34,076 bases of DNA from Planctomycetota bacterium (GCA_022564995.1 JADFKK010000046.1:1-34076), one strand, 5' to 3'. Shown: positions 7,749 to 16,418, counted from the stretch's first letter. Numbers and translations: made by a program. Notes: generated by a model from the letters alone, not told the origin.

Positions 7749-9005
7749 ATGAAAACAATAATGTTAGTCGTCGGTTTGAGCGTGATGGGCCTGTATGGAA
7801 TTGCAGTTTGTTTCCTCCCCTCGCGCGCAGTCGCACAACCGGGCCAAAACGGCGGGCTCACACAGCAGCGGTCCGCTGAATTGGCCCGTCGAGTTTCCGC
7901 GACCGTGCGCGAGTTCGGTAGGGTCGAGAGTGCGTCTTCCATCGAGCTGCGAAGCACTCTCGAGAAGCCGACGGCGATTCTGCATATCGTGCCCGAAGGC
8001 ACGCGGGTTAAGCAAGGGGATTTGCTGGTGCAGTTGGACGACTCGGCGCTGCAGAACGAGTTGAACCAGAGGAGGATCCAAGTCGCCCAGGCAGAAGCTG
8101 CTCTAAGTCAAGCGGAAGCGACCCTCGCGGCTCAGGAGCGCGCCGCCCATTCCGCGACCGATGTGGCCGCAGGCGCGCTGGTCGTGGCGAAATTGGCGCA
8201 GGCAAGATTCTCCGGCGAGGGAGCGGAATACCAAGTCCAACTGTTGGCGGCCACCGCTGCGGGCAGCTTGGCCGAGCGGAAGATCGTGTTGGCGAAGAAA
8301 CGCCTCGCGCGGATTGACAAGGCTGACCTCAATGCTGCTGAGGACGTTGAGTTCGACCTGGCTGAGGCCGAGATGGAAATGCGGATCGCCGCTGCGGAGA
8401 AGAAACTCCTGGAAACGCACGTCCTCAAGCACAAGATCGCCGTCCTGGAACTGGCAACGAAAAAGGCCCGCATCAACCTCGATCAAGCACGGCAGGACGG
8501 TGAGTCCGGCGTCAGGCAAGCTAAAGCGGACCTGAAAGGGAAAAAAATCGCACTGGACATCGGCCAGCAAGAACGCATGCGCACAGAGCAACAGATCGAC
8601 CGTTGCTCGATTCGTGCTCCGGCAGCAGGCATGGTCATCCACGCCAACGTGACCTCGTCGCGCGTCGGGCCGTTTGTAATCAAGCCCGGAACGATGGTGC
8701 ATCCACGCCAGGTTATCATCCGGCTGCCGGATATGAGCCGCTTGCAGGTCAAGACGTCGGTCAGCGAAACCCGCATCAACCGAATCCATGTCGGCCAAGT
8801 GGCAAAAATTAGGTGCGATGCTTTTCCCGACCGCATGTTTACGGGCACCGTTACCCACATCAACCGGCATCCTGAACCGAGCAGTTGGTATGACGATGGC
8901 GGAAAGGATTACGCAGTCAGCGTCAGGATCGACAAACCGACGCGGGACTTGCGAATCGGCCTGAGCGCGCTGGTGGAAATCGAAGTCGGCGAGAGGAAAG
9001 ATTAA
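7749..9005 (+). CDS. HlyD/MacA-family periplasmic adaptor (membrane fusion) protein
   Basis: The product is 418 aa from the ATG at 7749, which has AGGACAG just upstream and begins a signal/anchor segment (MKTIMLVVGLSVMGLYGIAVCF). An in-frame ATG at 7713 is possible but adds a polar tail before the signal. The domain order fits the family: first lipoyl half (about 77-100, VPEGTRVKQGDLLVQLDD), a long Ala/Glu/Lys-rich coiled-coil hairpin (about 100-280), second lipoyl half (CSIRAPAAGMVIHANV, from about 286), then a beta-barrel (VKTSVSETRINRIHVGQVAKI, FTGTVTHI). Such proteins bridge an inner-membrane exporter and the outer membrane. The only local partner is the MacB-type domain gene directly upstream. 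Confidence 0.85.
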   Translation: MKTIMLVVGLSVMGLYGIAVCFLPSRAVAQPGQNGGLTQQRSAELARRVSATVREFGRVESASSIELRSTLEKPTAILHIVPEGTRVKQGDLLVQLDDSALQNELNQRRIQVAQAEAALSQAEATLAAQERAAHSATDVAAGALVVAKLAQARFSGEGAEYQVQLLAATAAGSLAERKIVLAKKRLARIDKADLNAAEDVEFDLAEAEMEMRIAAAEKKLLETHVLKHKIAVLELATKKARINLDQARQDGESGVRQAKADLKGKKIALDIGQQERMRTEQQIDRCSIRAPAAGMVIHANVTSSRVGPFVIKPGTMVHPRQVIIRLPDMSRLQVKTSVSETRINRIHVGQVAKIRCDAFPDRMFTGTVTHINRHPEPSSWYDDGGKDYAVSVRIDKPTRDLRIGLSALVEIEVGERKD

Positions 9006-9148
9006 CGCGATGTCCATGACGGATCGCCTCGCCAGCGGATCGTTATCGACCGGCTAAGGCGATGCCTTAGCTTTACGGTCCTTGGATGGCAGTCTTTGCC
9101 TGAAGAGGACCCTTTTCAGGGTTTCATTTCAAGCCCGCGGCGGCGCAG

Positions 9149-9180
9149 TGCGCGGCGGATTAGTGAGAAGTGAATCGCTT
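9149..9180 (+). repeat. Copy of the 3' end of the 2635-4506 gene
   Basis: These 32 bases match 4482-4513 with only two differences, and both read ARR(V/I)SEK followed by TGA. This looks like the leftover tail of a paralogous gene. The GTG start of the next gene lies inside it. Confidence 0.7.
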
Positions 9181-9739
9181 TCATCAAACTCTCTTGATCG
9201 CATCGTTCCTCCCGTTGTGCTGGCTGGGGATGATGGCTGTGCATGAGCTCGGGCACGTGCTGGGAGCGTGGGCGACGGGCGGAACGGTGGCGAGGGTTGT
9301 GCTGCACCCAGTGACAATTTCTCGGACCGATTTGGCGATCAACCCGCGACCGCTTTTTGTCGTTTGGGCGGGACCGACGATTGGAGTGCTGCTACCGCTG
9401 GCAGTGCTCGGCCTATTCGTTGTCGCAAAGTGGCATGGGGCTTATCTCGTTCGCTTCTTCGCCGGATTTTGTCTCATCGCTAATGGAGCATACATCGGCG
9501 TCGGGTCGTTCGACGCGATCGGTGATGCAGGCGATATGCTTCACCACGGCAGTCCGGCGTGGTTGCTTTGGTTGTTCGGCGTTGTGACGATCCCGCTGGG
9601 TTTGCGTCTATGGCATGGCCTCGGGCCGAGATTTGGGATTGGAAAAGATGCCGAAGAGGTGGAACGCGGCGTTGCGTATCTCTGCGCGGCGTTGCTCGTC
9701 GTGGTCGTGACGTTGGAGTTGGCGTTGAGTCCTCGGTGA
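9170..9739 (+). CDS. M50-like (site-2-protease-type) membrane metalloprotease, short form
   Basis: The product is 189 aa from a GTG at 9170. The next in-frame ATG (9227) would remove the first half of helix 1. HELGH (residues 25-29) is the HExxH zinc motif and lies within the first hydrophobic segment, as in intramembrane M50 proteases. A second element, NPRPLFVVWAGPTIGVLLP (about 57-76), resembles the conserved Asn/Gly-Pro region. DAIGDAGDM (about 115-123) could supply the third zinc ligand in place of LDG. About five hydrophobic segments are present; no PDZ domain. Substrate unknown. It follows the HlyD gene after 164 bases, so co-transcription is uncertain. Confidence 0.7.
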   Translation: MNRFHQTLLIASFLPLCWLGMMAVHELGHVLGAWATGGTVARVVLHPVTISRTDLAINPRPLFVVWAGPTIGVLLPLAVLGLFVVAKWHGAYLVRFFAGFCLIANGAYIGVGSFDAIGDAGDMLHHGSPAWLLWLFGVVTIPLGLRLWHGLGPRFGIGKDAEEVERGVAYLCAALLVVVVTLELALSPR

Positions 9740-9800
9740 GATTCTCGACGACCACGGTTACACTTTTCGCCGTCGTTCCCTGGTTGGCCACGCTGTTGTG

Positions 9801-9907
9801 CAACCCTTTCAGGGTTGATGTGTTTTGGTGGTCGGTGACCCAGGGTGGCGCTGCGCGGCTGCGCCGCTGTGCTTACCCTGGGCTGTATTGTGAAACCCCT
9901 TCGGGGT
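9801..9907. repeat. Cluster of small hairpins
   Basis: Three inverted repeats lie in a row: CAACCCTTTCAGGGTTG (9801-9817), ACCCAGGGT...TTACCCTGGGCT (9838-9883) and ACCCCTTCGGGGT (9895-9907). The last resembles a terminator stem, but has no T run. The gap 9740-10087 contains nothing else I recognise. Confidence 0.6.
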
Positions 9908-10087
9908 AGTTGCTCGCAACGTCGTGCCGTATAGGGAACACGACCCGTACAGCTTCACATGGCGTTTGAGGCTTCTCCCCTAGAATCTCCGCCCCGGCCC
10001 TGCGATAATAAGGGGTTCGGGGCGGGTGGCTGGCGTTGGCTGGGGCCCGATGAGATTTTTTGCACCGCTGTTTGAAAGAAAGAACGC

Positions 10088-11974
10088 ATGGCTACCGCCA
10101 CACAGAGCGCCCGGGCGATCTTGGGCACCGAGCTTCCTTGTTACGTGTTTGAGTCGCCGGGCGATTTGGCCCGGCACGTGGCGCATTCGATTGCGGGAAT
10201 GATTCGCGAGAAAAACTCGTTCGGGCAGCCGGCCGTGTTGGGGCTGGCGACCGGGTCGACGCCGGTGGGCGTGTATCGTGAGTTGATTCGCATGCACAAG
10301 GAAGAGCAGCTCGATCTGTCGAACGTGATTACGTTCAATCTCGACGAGTATCACGGCCTCGGGCCCGAGCGGCTGCAAAGTTATCACCGCTGGATGCACG
10401 AGCACTTTTTCGGCGAGGTGAACATCCCGGCCGAAAACATTCACATTCCCGACGGCACGGTGCCGGCGTCCGAAGTAGACGAGTATTGCATGAAGTACGA
10501 GGCGGCCATCGAACGGGCCGGCGGCATCGACGTGCAACTCTTGGGCATCGGCCGCAACGGACACATCGGCTTCAACGAACCGTTCAGCGAACCGAACAGC
10601 CGCACCCGGTTGGTGACGCTCGACGCGCTGACGCGCAAGGACGCCTCGAGCGATTTCTTTACCGAAGAGAGCGTGCCGACCCAGGCGATCACCATGGGGC
10701 TGGGCACGATCTTCGAGGCCCGTAAGGTGTTCCTGATCGCGCTAGGCGAACACAAGTCGACCATCATTCAAGAGGCGGCCGAAGGCCCGCTGACCGATCG
10801 GCTGCCGGCTTCGCACTTGCGCGAGCACATCGACGCCGCGTTCATGCTCGACGGGGCTTCGGCGGCGTTGCTACGGGGCGTGGCCACGCCGTGGCTGATG
10901 GGACCGGTCCGCTGGAACGACGCGTTGATCAAACAGGCCGTGATGTGGCTGTGCGAAAAAACCGGCAAGGCGCTGCTCAAGCTCGACAACAACGACTTCC
11001 GCCAGCACGACTTGCACCAACTGCTGCGCGAGCACGGTCCCAGCGACCGGCTGGCCCATCGCGTGTTTCGCTGGATGATGGACACCATCGAATACCATCC
11101 AGCGGGCCGCGAGCCGCAGCGCGTGATTTGCTTTAGCCCGCATCCCGATGACGACGTGATCAGCATGGGCGGCACGCTGATCCGGCTGGTCGAAGATCGG
11201 CACGAGACGCACGTGGCCTACATGACCAGCGGCAACATCGCCGTGTTCGATCACGACGCCAAGCAGTTGGCCGATCTGGTGACTGAGTACAATCGCACGT
11301 TCGACATCGACCGCGACGCCTCCGGGCAGTTAGAGAGCGACGTCAACAACGACCTCCTCAACAAAGATGCGGGCGATGCCGACAGCGAGGCGGTGTTGAA
11401 GATCAAGTCGCTGATTCGCTGGAGCGAAGCCAAGGCGGGAGCTAAGGTGTGTGGCTGCCGGGAAGAGCATCTGCATTTCCTCGATTTGCCGTTTTATCGC
11501 ACCGGCACGATCGCCAAGCATCCGATCACCGAAGACGACGTGCGGATCGTCCGCGAGTTGATCGAACAGGTCCAGCCGGCGCAGCTTTACGTGGCCGGCG
11601 ATCTTTCCGACCCGCACGGCACGCACCGGGTATGTGCCCAGGCGATTTTTCGGGCCGTAGCCGAAATCGTCGAGGCGGGCGGAGAAGCGCCGGAAGTATT
11701 GCTGTATCGCGGGGCCTGGCAGGAATGGGCTCCGCACCAGATCGACATCGCCGTGCCGCTCAGCCCGCGCGACATTGACATCAAACGGGCCGCCATCTTC
11801 CGGCACGAGTCGCAAAAAGACAGCGCCTTGTTCCCCGGCCCGGACGATCCGCGAGAGTTTTGGCAACGGGCCGAAGATCGCAATCGCAACACGGCCGATC
11901 TTTACAACCGCCTTGGCTTGCCCGAGTATTTCGCCCTCGAAGGCTTCGTCCGCTGGGACGGAAAACCATTGTAG
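10088..11974 (+). CDS. nagB: Glucosamine-6-phosphate deaminase fused to a PIG-L/LmbE deacetylase-like domain
   Basis: The product is 628 aa. Residues 1-270 are a complete NagB domain: LGLATGSTPVGVYREL (51-66), NLDEYHGL (84-91, with the catalytic Asp) and GIGRNGHIGFNEP (153-165, catalytic Asp/His/Glu region). It converts glucosamine-6-phosphate to fructose-6-phosphate and ammonia. A linker leads to a PIG-L (LmbE-like) domain with the zinc motif HPDDD at 352-356, GCREEHLHFLDLPFY and DPHGTH (about 508-513), a family that deacetylates N-acetyl-sugars. The fusion is known in Bacteroidetes and Planctomycetes. The C-terminal domain may remove an acetyl group before deamination, but that is inference. 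AAAGAAAG precedes the ATG. Confidence 0.92.
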   Translation: MATATQSARAILGTELPCYVFESPGDLARHVAHSIAGMIREKNSFGQPAVLGLATGSTPVGVYRELIRMHKEEQLDLSNVITFNLDEYHGLGPERLQSYHRWMHEHFFGEVNIPAENIHIPDGTVPASEVDEYCMKYEAAIERAGGIDVQLLGIGRNGHIGFNEPFSEPNSRTRLVTLDALTRKDASSDFFTEESVPTQAITMGLGTIFEARKVFLIALGEHKSTIIQEAAEGPLTDRLPASHLREHIDAAFMLDGASAALLRGVATPWLMGPVRWNDALIKQAVMWLCEKTGKALLKLDNNDFRQHDLHQLLREHGPSDRLAHRVFRWMMDTIEYHPAGREPQRVICFSPHPDDDVISMGGTLIRLVEDRHETHVAYMTSGNIAVFDHDAKQLADLVTEYNRTFDIDRDASGQLESDVNNDLLNKDAGDADSEAVLKIKSLIRWSEAKAGAKVCGCREEHLHFLDLPFYRTGTIAKHPITEDDVRIVRELIEQVQPAQLYVAGDLSDPHGTHRVCAQAIFRAVAEIVEAGGEAPEVLLYRGAWQEWAPHQIDIAVPLSPRDIDIKRAAIFRHESQKDSALFPGPDDPREFWQRAEDRNRNTADLYNRLGLPEYFALEGFVRWDGKPL

Positions 11975-12100
11975 GGTGGGCGCCTCATGCGGGAGACGCC
12001 GGTCAATCTCTGCATGACTCCGGCGCTTGGCAATCATGGACGGCTCGTCGAGGTGCGGCTACAATCGTCTTTTGTTCGACACCAGGCTCTGTCTCAAAAC

Positions 12101-12174
12101 ATCAGCCGCGACGCGCTAGCGTCCGGTTCCTACAGATTGCGGCAAGAACCGGGGGCTAGCGCCCCGCGGCTGAT
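12101..12174. repeat. Inverted repeat of the CAGCCGCG family, copy A
   Basis: The arms ATCAGCCGCGACGCGCTAGC... and ...GCTAGCGCCCCGCGGCTGAT pair over about 30 bases with a few mismatches around a short loop. Its sequence closely matches the inverted repeat at 14501-14575. It lies between nagB and the symporter operon. Confidence 0.85.
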
Positions 12175-12262
12175 GAATAATCCTCGCTAGCGCGGCCCCT
12201 TAATGTGAGTTATTCAGAAAAACCTGACTTCTGACAGCCAAAACACCGGAGGCAAAACCATC

Positions 12263-12598
12263 GTGCCTGAACCCTCTGATCCCGAAAAATCGGCGACGTC
12301 CGGCGCAGCGAAGCCGGAGGTCCGTGCGGCCCTGGCGCGCTATTGGCGATCGAACGTAAAGATCATGATCTCGCTGCTGGTCGTATGGGCCGTTGCCGGG
12401 CTGGGCTGCGGGGTGTTATTCGCCGACGCGCTGAACCAGTATTCCATCGGCGGATATCCTTTGGGTTTTTGGTTTGCCCAGCAAGGCAGCATCATCGTTT
12501 TTGTCTTCGTGATCTTGATCTACTGCTGCCTGCTGAATCGCCTCGACCGGAAGCATCACGAGGAACTAGAACAACTCCGTCGTGAGGGAAAGGCCTAA
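12263..12598 (+). CDS. DUF4212 small subunit of a sodium:solute symporter
   Basis: The product is 111 aa from a GTG, with GGAGG about 8 bases upstream. RYWRSNVKIMISLLVVWAVAGLG and LGFWFAQQGSIIVFVFVILIYC are two transmembrane helices in the arrangement of the DUF4212 (TIGR03647) family. These small proteins are encoded directly before a VC_2705-type symporter, as here (3-base gap to 12602), and are assumed to be its accessory subunit. The C-terminal tail is charged (NRLDRKHHEELEQLRREGKA). Confidence 0.92.
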   Translation: MPEPSDPEKSATSGAAKPEVRAALARYWRSNVKIMISLLVVWAVAGLGCGVLFADALNQYSIGGYPLGFWFAQQGSIIVFVFVILIYCCLLNRLDRKHHEELEQLRREGKA

Positions 12599-12601
12599 GG
12601 C

Positions 12602-14488
12602 ATGATTGCAGAGATTTCGGTCCAGGTTTACACCTACATCTTCGTCGGCCTGACGTTCAGTTTGTATCTGGTCATCGCCTGGATCAGCCGTGTGCGCGAC
12701 ACCAAGGGTTTTTACGTCGCCGGGCAAGATGTGCCCGCGCTGGCCAACGGCATGGCGACTGCCGCCGATTGGATGAGCGCGGCGTCGTTCATCTCGATGG
12801 CCGGGATCATCTCGTTCAATGGTTACGTGGGCGGGCAATATCTGATGGGATGGACGGGCGGTTATGTGCTGTTGGCCCTGCTGCTCGCTCCCTATCTGCG
12901 GAAGTTTGGGCATTTCACCGTACCCGACTTTGTTGGTGACCGCTTCGATTCAAACATTGCGCGGCTGGTCGCGGTGGTCTGCGCAATTTTCATCAGCTTC
13001 ACTTATGTAGCCGGCCAGATGCGCGGCGTCGCGATTGTGTTTTCCGGATTCCTCAAAGTCGACATCACCGTCGGCGTCGTCATCGGGATGGGCATCGTGT
13101 TTGTCTACGCGACGCTGGGCGGAATGAAGGGGATCACCTGGACGCAGGTTGCACAATACTGGGTGTTGATTACGGCGTTCTTGGTTCCAGTAATCGCGAT
13201 CAGCATCAAACTCACAGGAGAGTCCATTCCACAGATCGGCATGGGCAGCCAACTCTTGGGCGAGGATGTTCACTTGCTCGATCGGCTGAGCCAAATCAAC
13301 GAGGATCTGGGATTCGCCAACTACACGGCGGCGTTCGGCTGGGACCATCAACTGCTCAACATGTTTTGCGTCACCTTGGCGCTGATGGCCGGCACCGCGG
13401 GGCTGCCCCACGTGATTGTGCGGTTCTACACCGTCAAGAACGTCCGCGCGGCCCGCTGGTCAGCGTTTTGGGCGCTGCTGTTTATTTCCTTGCTGTACTT
13501 GGCCGCGCCGGCCACTGCCGCCTTTTCGCGTTACTACATGATCGACAGCATTCAGGGAAAAACGCGCGAGGAGCTTCCGAAGTGGTTCAATCACTGGGAG
13601 CAGACAGGGCTCATCCTGTGGTTCGACGACGGCGACGGGCGGCTAAGGTATTCAAATCGAGAGGATAACGAAGTTTTTCAATCCGGCTCCGGTAGTAACG
13701 TCACGCTGACGGAAGATTACAAGTTCGACGGAAAGCTGGTAAAACAGAACGAGACGGTTTCGATAAAGGTTATCCAGATCGACCATCAGAAATGGATTGA
13801 CAAAGTCGGCGGCCGAGATTGGCGGCCCGTGCTGACCCAGCAAAAGCTCAGCGGCCCCGACAAGGACATCATGGTGCTGGCCACTCCGGAAATGGCCGAG
13901 TTGTCGAATTGGATTATCGCTTTCGTCGCCGCCGGCGCGTTGGCAGCGGCTCTCTCCACGGCCAGCGGCTTGCTGCTCGTGATTTCCTCCAGTGTTGCGC
14001 ACGATGTCTACGCCCGCATGATTAACCCGCAAGCTTCCGAAGCCAAGCGGCTGTTGGTCGGCCGCACGGTGATCGGGCTGGCCGTGGTTGTGGCCGGGTA
14101 TTTCGGCATTTATCCGCCCGGCTATGTCAGCCAGGTCGTGGCGTTCGCCTTCGGGCTGGCGGCGTCGAGCTTCTTTCCGGTCATCGTGTTGGGTATTTTT
14201 TCCAAGCGAGTCGGCACCATCCCGGCCATCGCCGGCATGGTCGCCGGCATCGGATTTACCGGCAGCTACATCATCGGCGCGGTCTATCTGGGCATGGAGC
14301 CCTGGTGTTTCGGCATCGAACCCACCGGCATCGGCACGATCGGCATGTTGGTGAACTTCACCGTCACGTTGGCGTTAACTCCGCTCTGCCCGCCGCCGTC
14401 GCAGAAAATTCAAGACATGGTCGAGTCAATCCGCGAGCCCGAAGGCGCCGGCCAGGCCGTGGTGATCGAAGAGGCGACCGAGCATTAA
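12602..14488 (+). CDS. Sodium:solute symporter (SSS family, VC_2705 subfamily)
   Basis: The product is 628 aa. Features of the acetate/solute symporter group are visible: SLYLVIAWISRVRDTKGFYVAGQDVPALANGMATAADWMSAASFISMAG at the N-terminus, TAGLPHVIVRFYTVKNVRAARWS in the middle (about 262-284), and LAAALSTASGLLLVISSSVAHDVYARM (about 448-474) with the Ser/Thr-rich sodium site. A polar loop of about 110 residues (about 325-435) interrupts the helices. With the DUF4212 gene upstream it forms one transporter, probably for acetate, lactate or another small carboxylate; the substrate is not readable from the sequence. Followed after 12 bases by a strong inverted repeat that could end transcription. 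Confidence 0.92.
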   Translation: MIAEISVQVYTYIFVGLTFSLYLVIAWISRVRDTKGFYVAGQDVPALANGMATAADWMSAASFISMAGIISFNGYVGGQYLMGWTGGYVLLALLLAPYLRKFGHFTVPDFVGDRFDSNIARLVAVVCAIFISFTYVAGQMRGVAIVFSGFLKVDITVGVVIGMGIVFVYATLGGMKGITWTQVAQYWVLITAFLVPVIAISIKLTGESIPQIGMGSQLLGEDVHLLDRLSQINEDLGFANYTAAFGWDHQLLNMFCVTLALMAGTAGLPHVIVRFYTVKNVRAARWSAFWALLFISLLYLAAPATAAFSRYYMIDSIQGKTREELPKWFNHWEQTGLILWFDDGDGRLRYSNREDNEVFQSGSGSNVTLTEDYKFDGKLVKQNETVSIKVIQIDHQKWIDKVGGRDWRPVLTQQKLSGPDKDIMVLATPEMAELSNWIIAFVAAGALAAALSTASGLLLVISSSVAHDVYARMINPQASEAKRLLVGRTVIGLAVVVAGYFGIYPPGYVSQVVAFAFGLAASSFFPVIVLGIFSKRVGTIPAIAGMVAGIGFTGSYIIGAVYLGMEPWCFGIEPTGIGTIGMLVNFTVTLALTPLCPPPSQKIQDMVESIREPEGAGQAVVIEEATEH

Positions 14489-14500
14489 TTCGGATTATTC

Positions 14501-14575
14501 ATCAGCCGCGGGGCGTTAGCCCCCGGTTCTTGCCGCCGTTTGGTATGAACCGGGGGCTAACGCCCCGCGGCTGAT
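14501..14575. repeat. Perfect inverted repeat of the CAGCCGCG family, copy B
   Basis: The arms 14501-14529 and 14547-14575 are perfect 29-base complements (left arm begins ATCAGCCGCGGGGCGTTAGC) around a 17-base loop. It lies between two converging genes (symporter + and lipA -), so it could act as a two-way terminator or pausing structure. There is no T run. Confidence 0.9.
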
Positions 14576-14657
14576 TGACAGACTGTTTTTCGTGTCATCG
14601 TTGCAAGGCGAAATCTCCGACAAACGCGGGAAGATGCCGCGTCTACTTTGCCCGAGA

Positions 14658-15551
14658 CTACGTCCTTTCGCCTGCCACCATCTCTCGCGCGCGATAACTC
14701 GATCGCACGAACGGGCCGCTGGCGACTTGGCGAAATCCTAGGGACTTGGCCAGCCGGCCCAGTTCGTCGAACTCTTCGGGCGGGACGTAACGCACGACCG
14801 GTAAATGTTGGGGCGACGGCTGGAGATACTGACCGAGGGTCAATAGGTCGCAGCCGGCATCGAGCAGATCGGCCAAAGTGTCCAGCAATTCTTCTTGGGT
14901 CTCGCCGAGGCCGAGCATCAGCCCGCTCTTGGTCTGAATGTTAGGATCACGGCTCTTGACGCGCCGCAACAGTTCGAGCGTCCAGCGGTAATCGGACTTT
15001 CGGCCGCGGACCTGGCGATACAGCCGCGGCACGGTCTCGGTGTTGTGATTGAACACTTCGGGGGCGGCGTCGACGACACGGTCCAGCGCCTCTTTGCAAT
15101 GCACGAAGTCGGGCGTCAGCACTTCGACCGCCGCGCCGGTCGCCGCCCGAACTTCGCGGACGCACTGATAGAAGTGTTCCGCTCCGCCGTCGGGCAAATC
15201 GTCGCGCGTCACGCTGGTTATCACCACGTGCCGCAGCCCCAGCCGCCGGGCCGCTTCGGCGACGCGCCGCGGCTCGTCGGCTTCCGGCGCCGACGTGCGG
15301 CCTTTCTCGACCGAGCAAAACCCGCAACTCCGCGTGCAGACCTTGCCGAGGATCATGAAGGTCGCCGTCTTCTGGGCGTAACACTCCATGCGGTTCGGGC
15401 AGCGGGCCTCGTCGCAAACCGTCTCCAGATGCAGCTCCTCCAGCAGCCGGGCCGTGAAATGGTTGGCGTTCCCCGCCGGCACGTTGCGCTTCAACCAACG
15501 GGGCAGCCGCCGCGGCACATCCAACGAAACAACAGGCAGTTCAGCTAGCAC
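14658..15551 (-). CDS. lipA: Lipoyl synthase
   Basis: The product is 297 aa from a GTG at 15551 that overlaps the end of lipB by 11 bases. It inserts sulfur at C6 and C8 of protein-bound octanoyl chains using radical SAM chemistry. All expected ligands are present: auxiliary cluster CDEARCPNRMEC (C46, C51, C57), radical SAM cluster CTRSCGFC (C72, C76, C79) and the C-terminal RSSY (about 283-286), whose Ser ligates the auxiliary cluster. The length is normal. No ATG is available near the N-terminus. Probably co-translated with lipB. Confidence 0.96.
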   Translation of the reverse strand: MLAELPVVSLDVPRRLPRWLKRNVPAGNANHFTARLLEELHLETVCDEARCPNRMECYAQKTATFMILGKVCTRSCGFCSVEKGRTSAPEADEPRRVAEAARRLGLRHVVITSVTRDDLPDGGAEHFYQCVREVRAATGAAVEVLTPDFVHCKEALDRVVDAAPEVFNHNTETVPRLYRQVRGRKSDYRWTLELLRRVKSRDPNIQTKSGLMLGLGETQEELLDTLADLLDAGCDLLTLGQYLQPSPQHLPVVRYVPPEEFDELGRLAKSLGFRQVASGPFVRSSYRAREMVAGERT

Positions 15552-16299
15552 GCTTGTTCGATCCTTCGAGATGGCGATCCCGCCGGGTTTCGGCCAACAA
15601 CGGATGGCCCGTGTGAAGGTGATACCGCGGACAATCCAGCGCCTCGGCCAGATGCGAAGCGAGGGCCGCGCGAACGGAGGTCATTTTGATCGGCTGGCCG
15701 CGCTGGGCCAACAGGCAGCTCATCGGGCTATTGGCCAGCGGGTCGGTGTCGACGTATTGGTACAGATCCATCTTCGGCGCGACGTTAATGTACGCCCCGT
15801 GATAAGCCGTCCCATGTTTGACCGCCACACCCAGGGCCGCCAACTGACCGACCCGACCCCAGATGCCGTGAGCGGCCCCTCGGGTGTGCGATTTGATGCC
15901 CAGCGATTGAAGCGTCGAGACCAAGCCGGCCTGCAAGCGGTCGAGATATTCGCCGACCGTCCAGCCCAGCACGTCGAGCGGCACAATCAAATTGACGACA
16001 ACCTGCCCCGGACCATGGATCATACAGCCGCCGCCTCGACCGACCCAGCGAAGCTCCATCTGCCGGGCCTCCAACTCGCCGGGCTCCAGCCGCAGATGAT
16101 CGTACGACCCGGCCCGACCGACCGTGATGATGGGTCGATATTCGCAGATCAAGAGCGTGATCTGGCCGTCCGCTCGCCCGCCCGCCTCGTAGACCAGCCG
16201 CTGCTGCAATCGCTCGTGTGCGTCGAAGTCGAGCGCGCCGAGCAGATGGACCTCCATCGCGGGCGTGGTCGTGGCGGATGGGTCAAGCGGAATGGACAT
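15541..16299 (-). CDS. lipB: Divergent LipB-like octanoyltransferase lacking the Lys/Cys dyad
   Basis: The product is 252 aa from the ATG at 16299. The frame extends to 16431, but the added residues are encoded by an inverted repeat, and a normal LipB start is near MEVHLLG. RWVGRGGGCMIHGPGQVVVNLIVPL is the conserved substrate-binding segment and TAYHGAYINV the THG-like loop. The Lys of the usual GKIAAIG motif is Gln here (GQLAALG), and the Cys of the usual VPCG is replaced by Leu (TDPLAN). A Cys lies seven residues later (SPMSCLL). Together with lipA it would make lipoyl groups, but its chemistry may differ or rely on a shifted Cys. A related amidotransferase role is possible. Confidence 0.85.
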   Translation of the reverse strand: MSIPLDPSATTTPAMEVHLLGALDFDAHERLQQRLVYEAGGRADGQITLLICEYRPIITVGRAGSYDHLRLEPGELEARQMELRWVGRGGGCMIHGPGQVVVNLIVPLDVLGWTVGEYLDRLQAGLVSTLQSLGIKSHTRGAAHGIWGRVGQLAALGVAVKHGTAYHGAYINVAPKMDLYQYVDTDPLANSPMSCLLAQRGQPIKMTSVRAALASHLAEALDCPRYHLHTGHPLLAETRRDRHLEGSNKRAS

Positions 16300-16353
16300 A
16301 AGGCGGCCAGCGGTTCTCGCCGGCAAGGTCTTAGTGGGGTAGAATGGTGAACG

Positions 16354-16418
16354 CCAGCCCGACGCGCAAGCGAGGGACGACCCTCGGCGCCGACTCCCTC
16401 GCTTGCGCGTCGGGCTGG
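16354..16418. repeat. Perfect 24-bp inverted repeat upstream of lipB
   Basis: 16354-16377 and 16395-16418 are exact reverse complements (arm begins CCAGCCCGACGCGCAAGCGA) around a 17-base loop. Translated, it gives the SPTRKRGS-like tail often mis-annotated at planctomycete gene starts. It lies between the divergent lipB and smpB genes, where both promoters should be. Confidence 0.9.

Noticed and set aside
9895..9907. Rho-independent terminator
   Set aside because: The stem is clear but no T run follows on either strand, so it is listed only as a hairpin.
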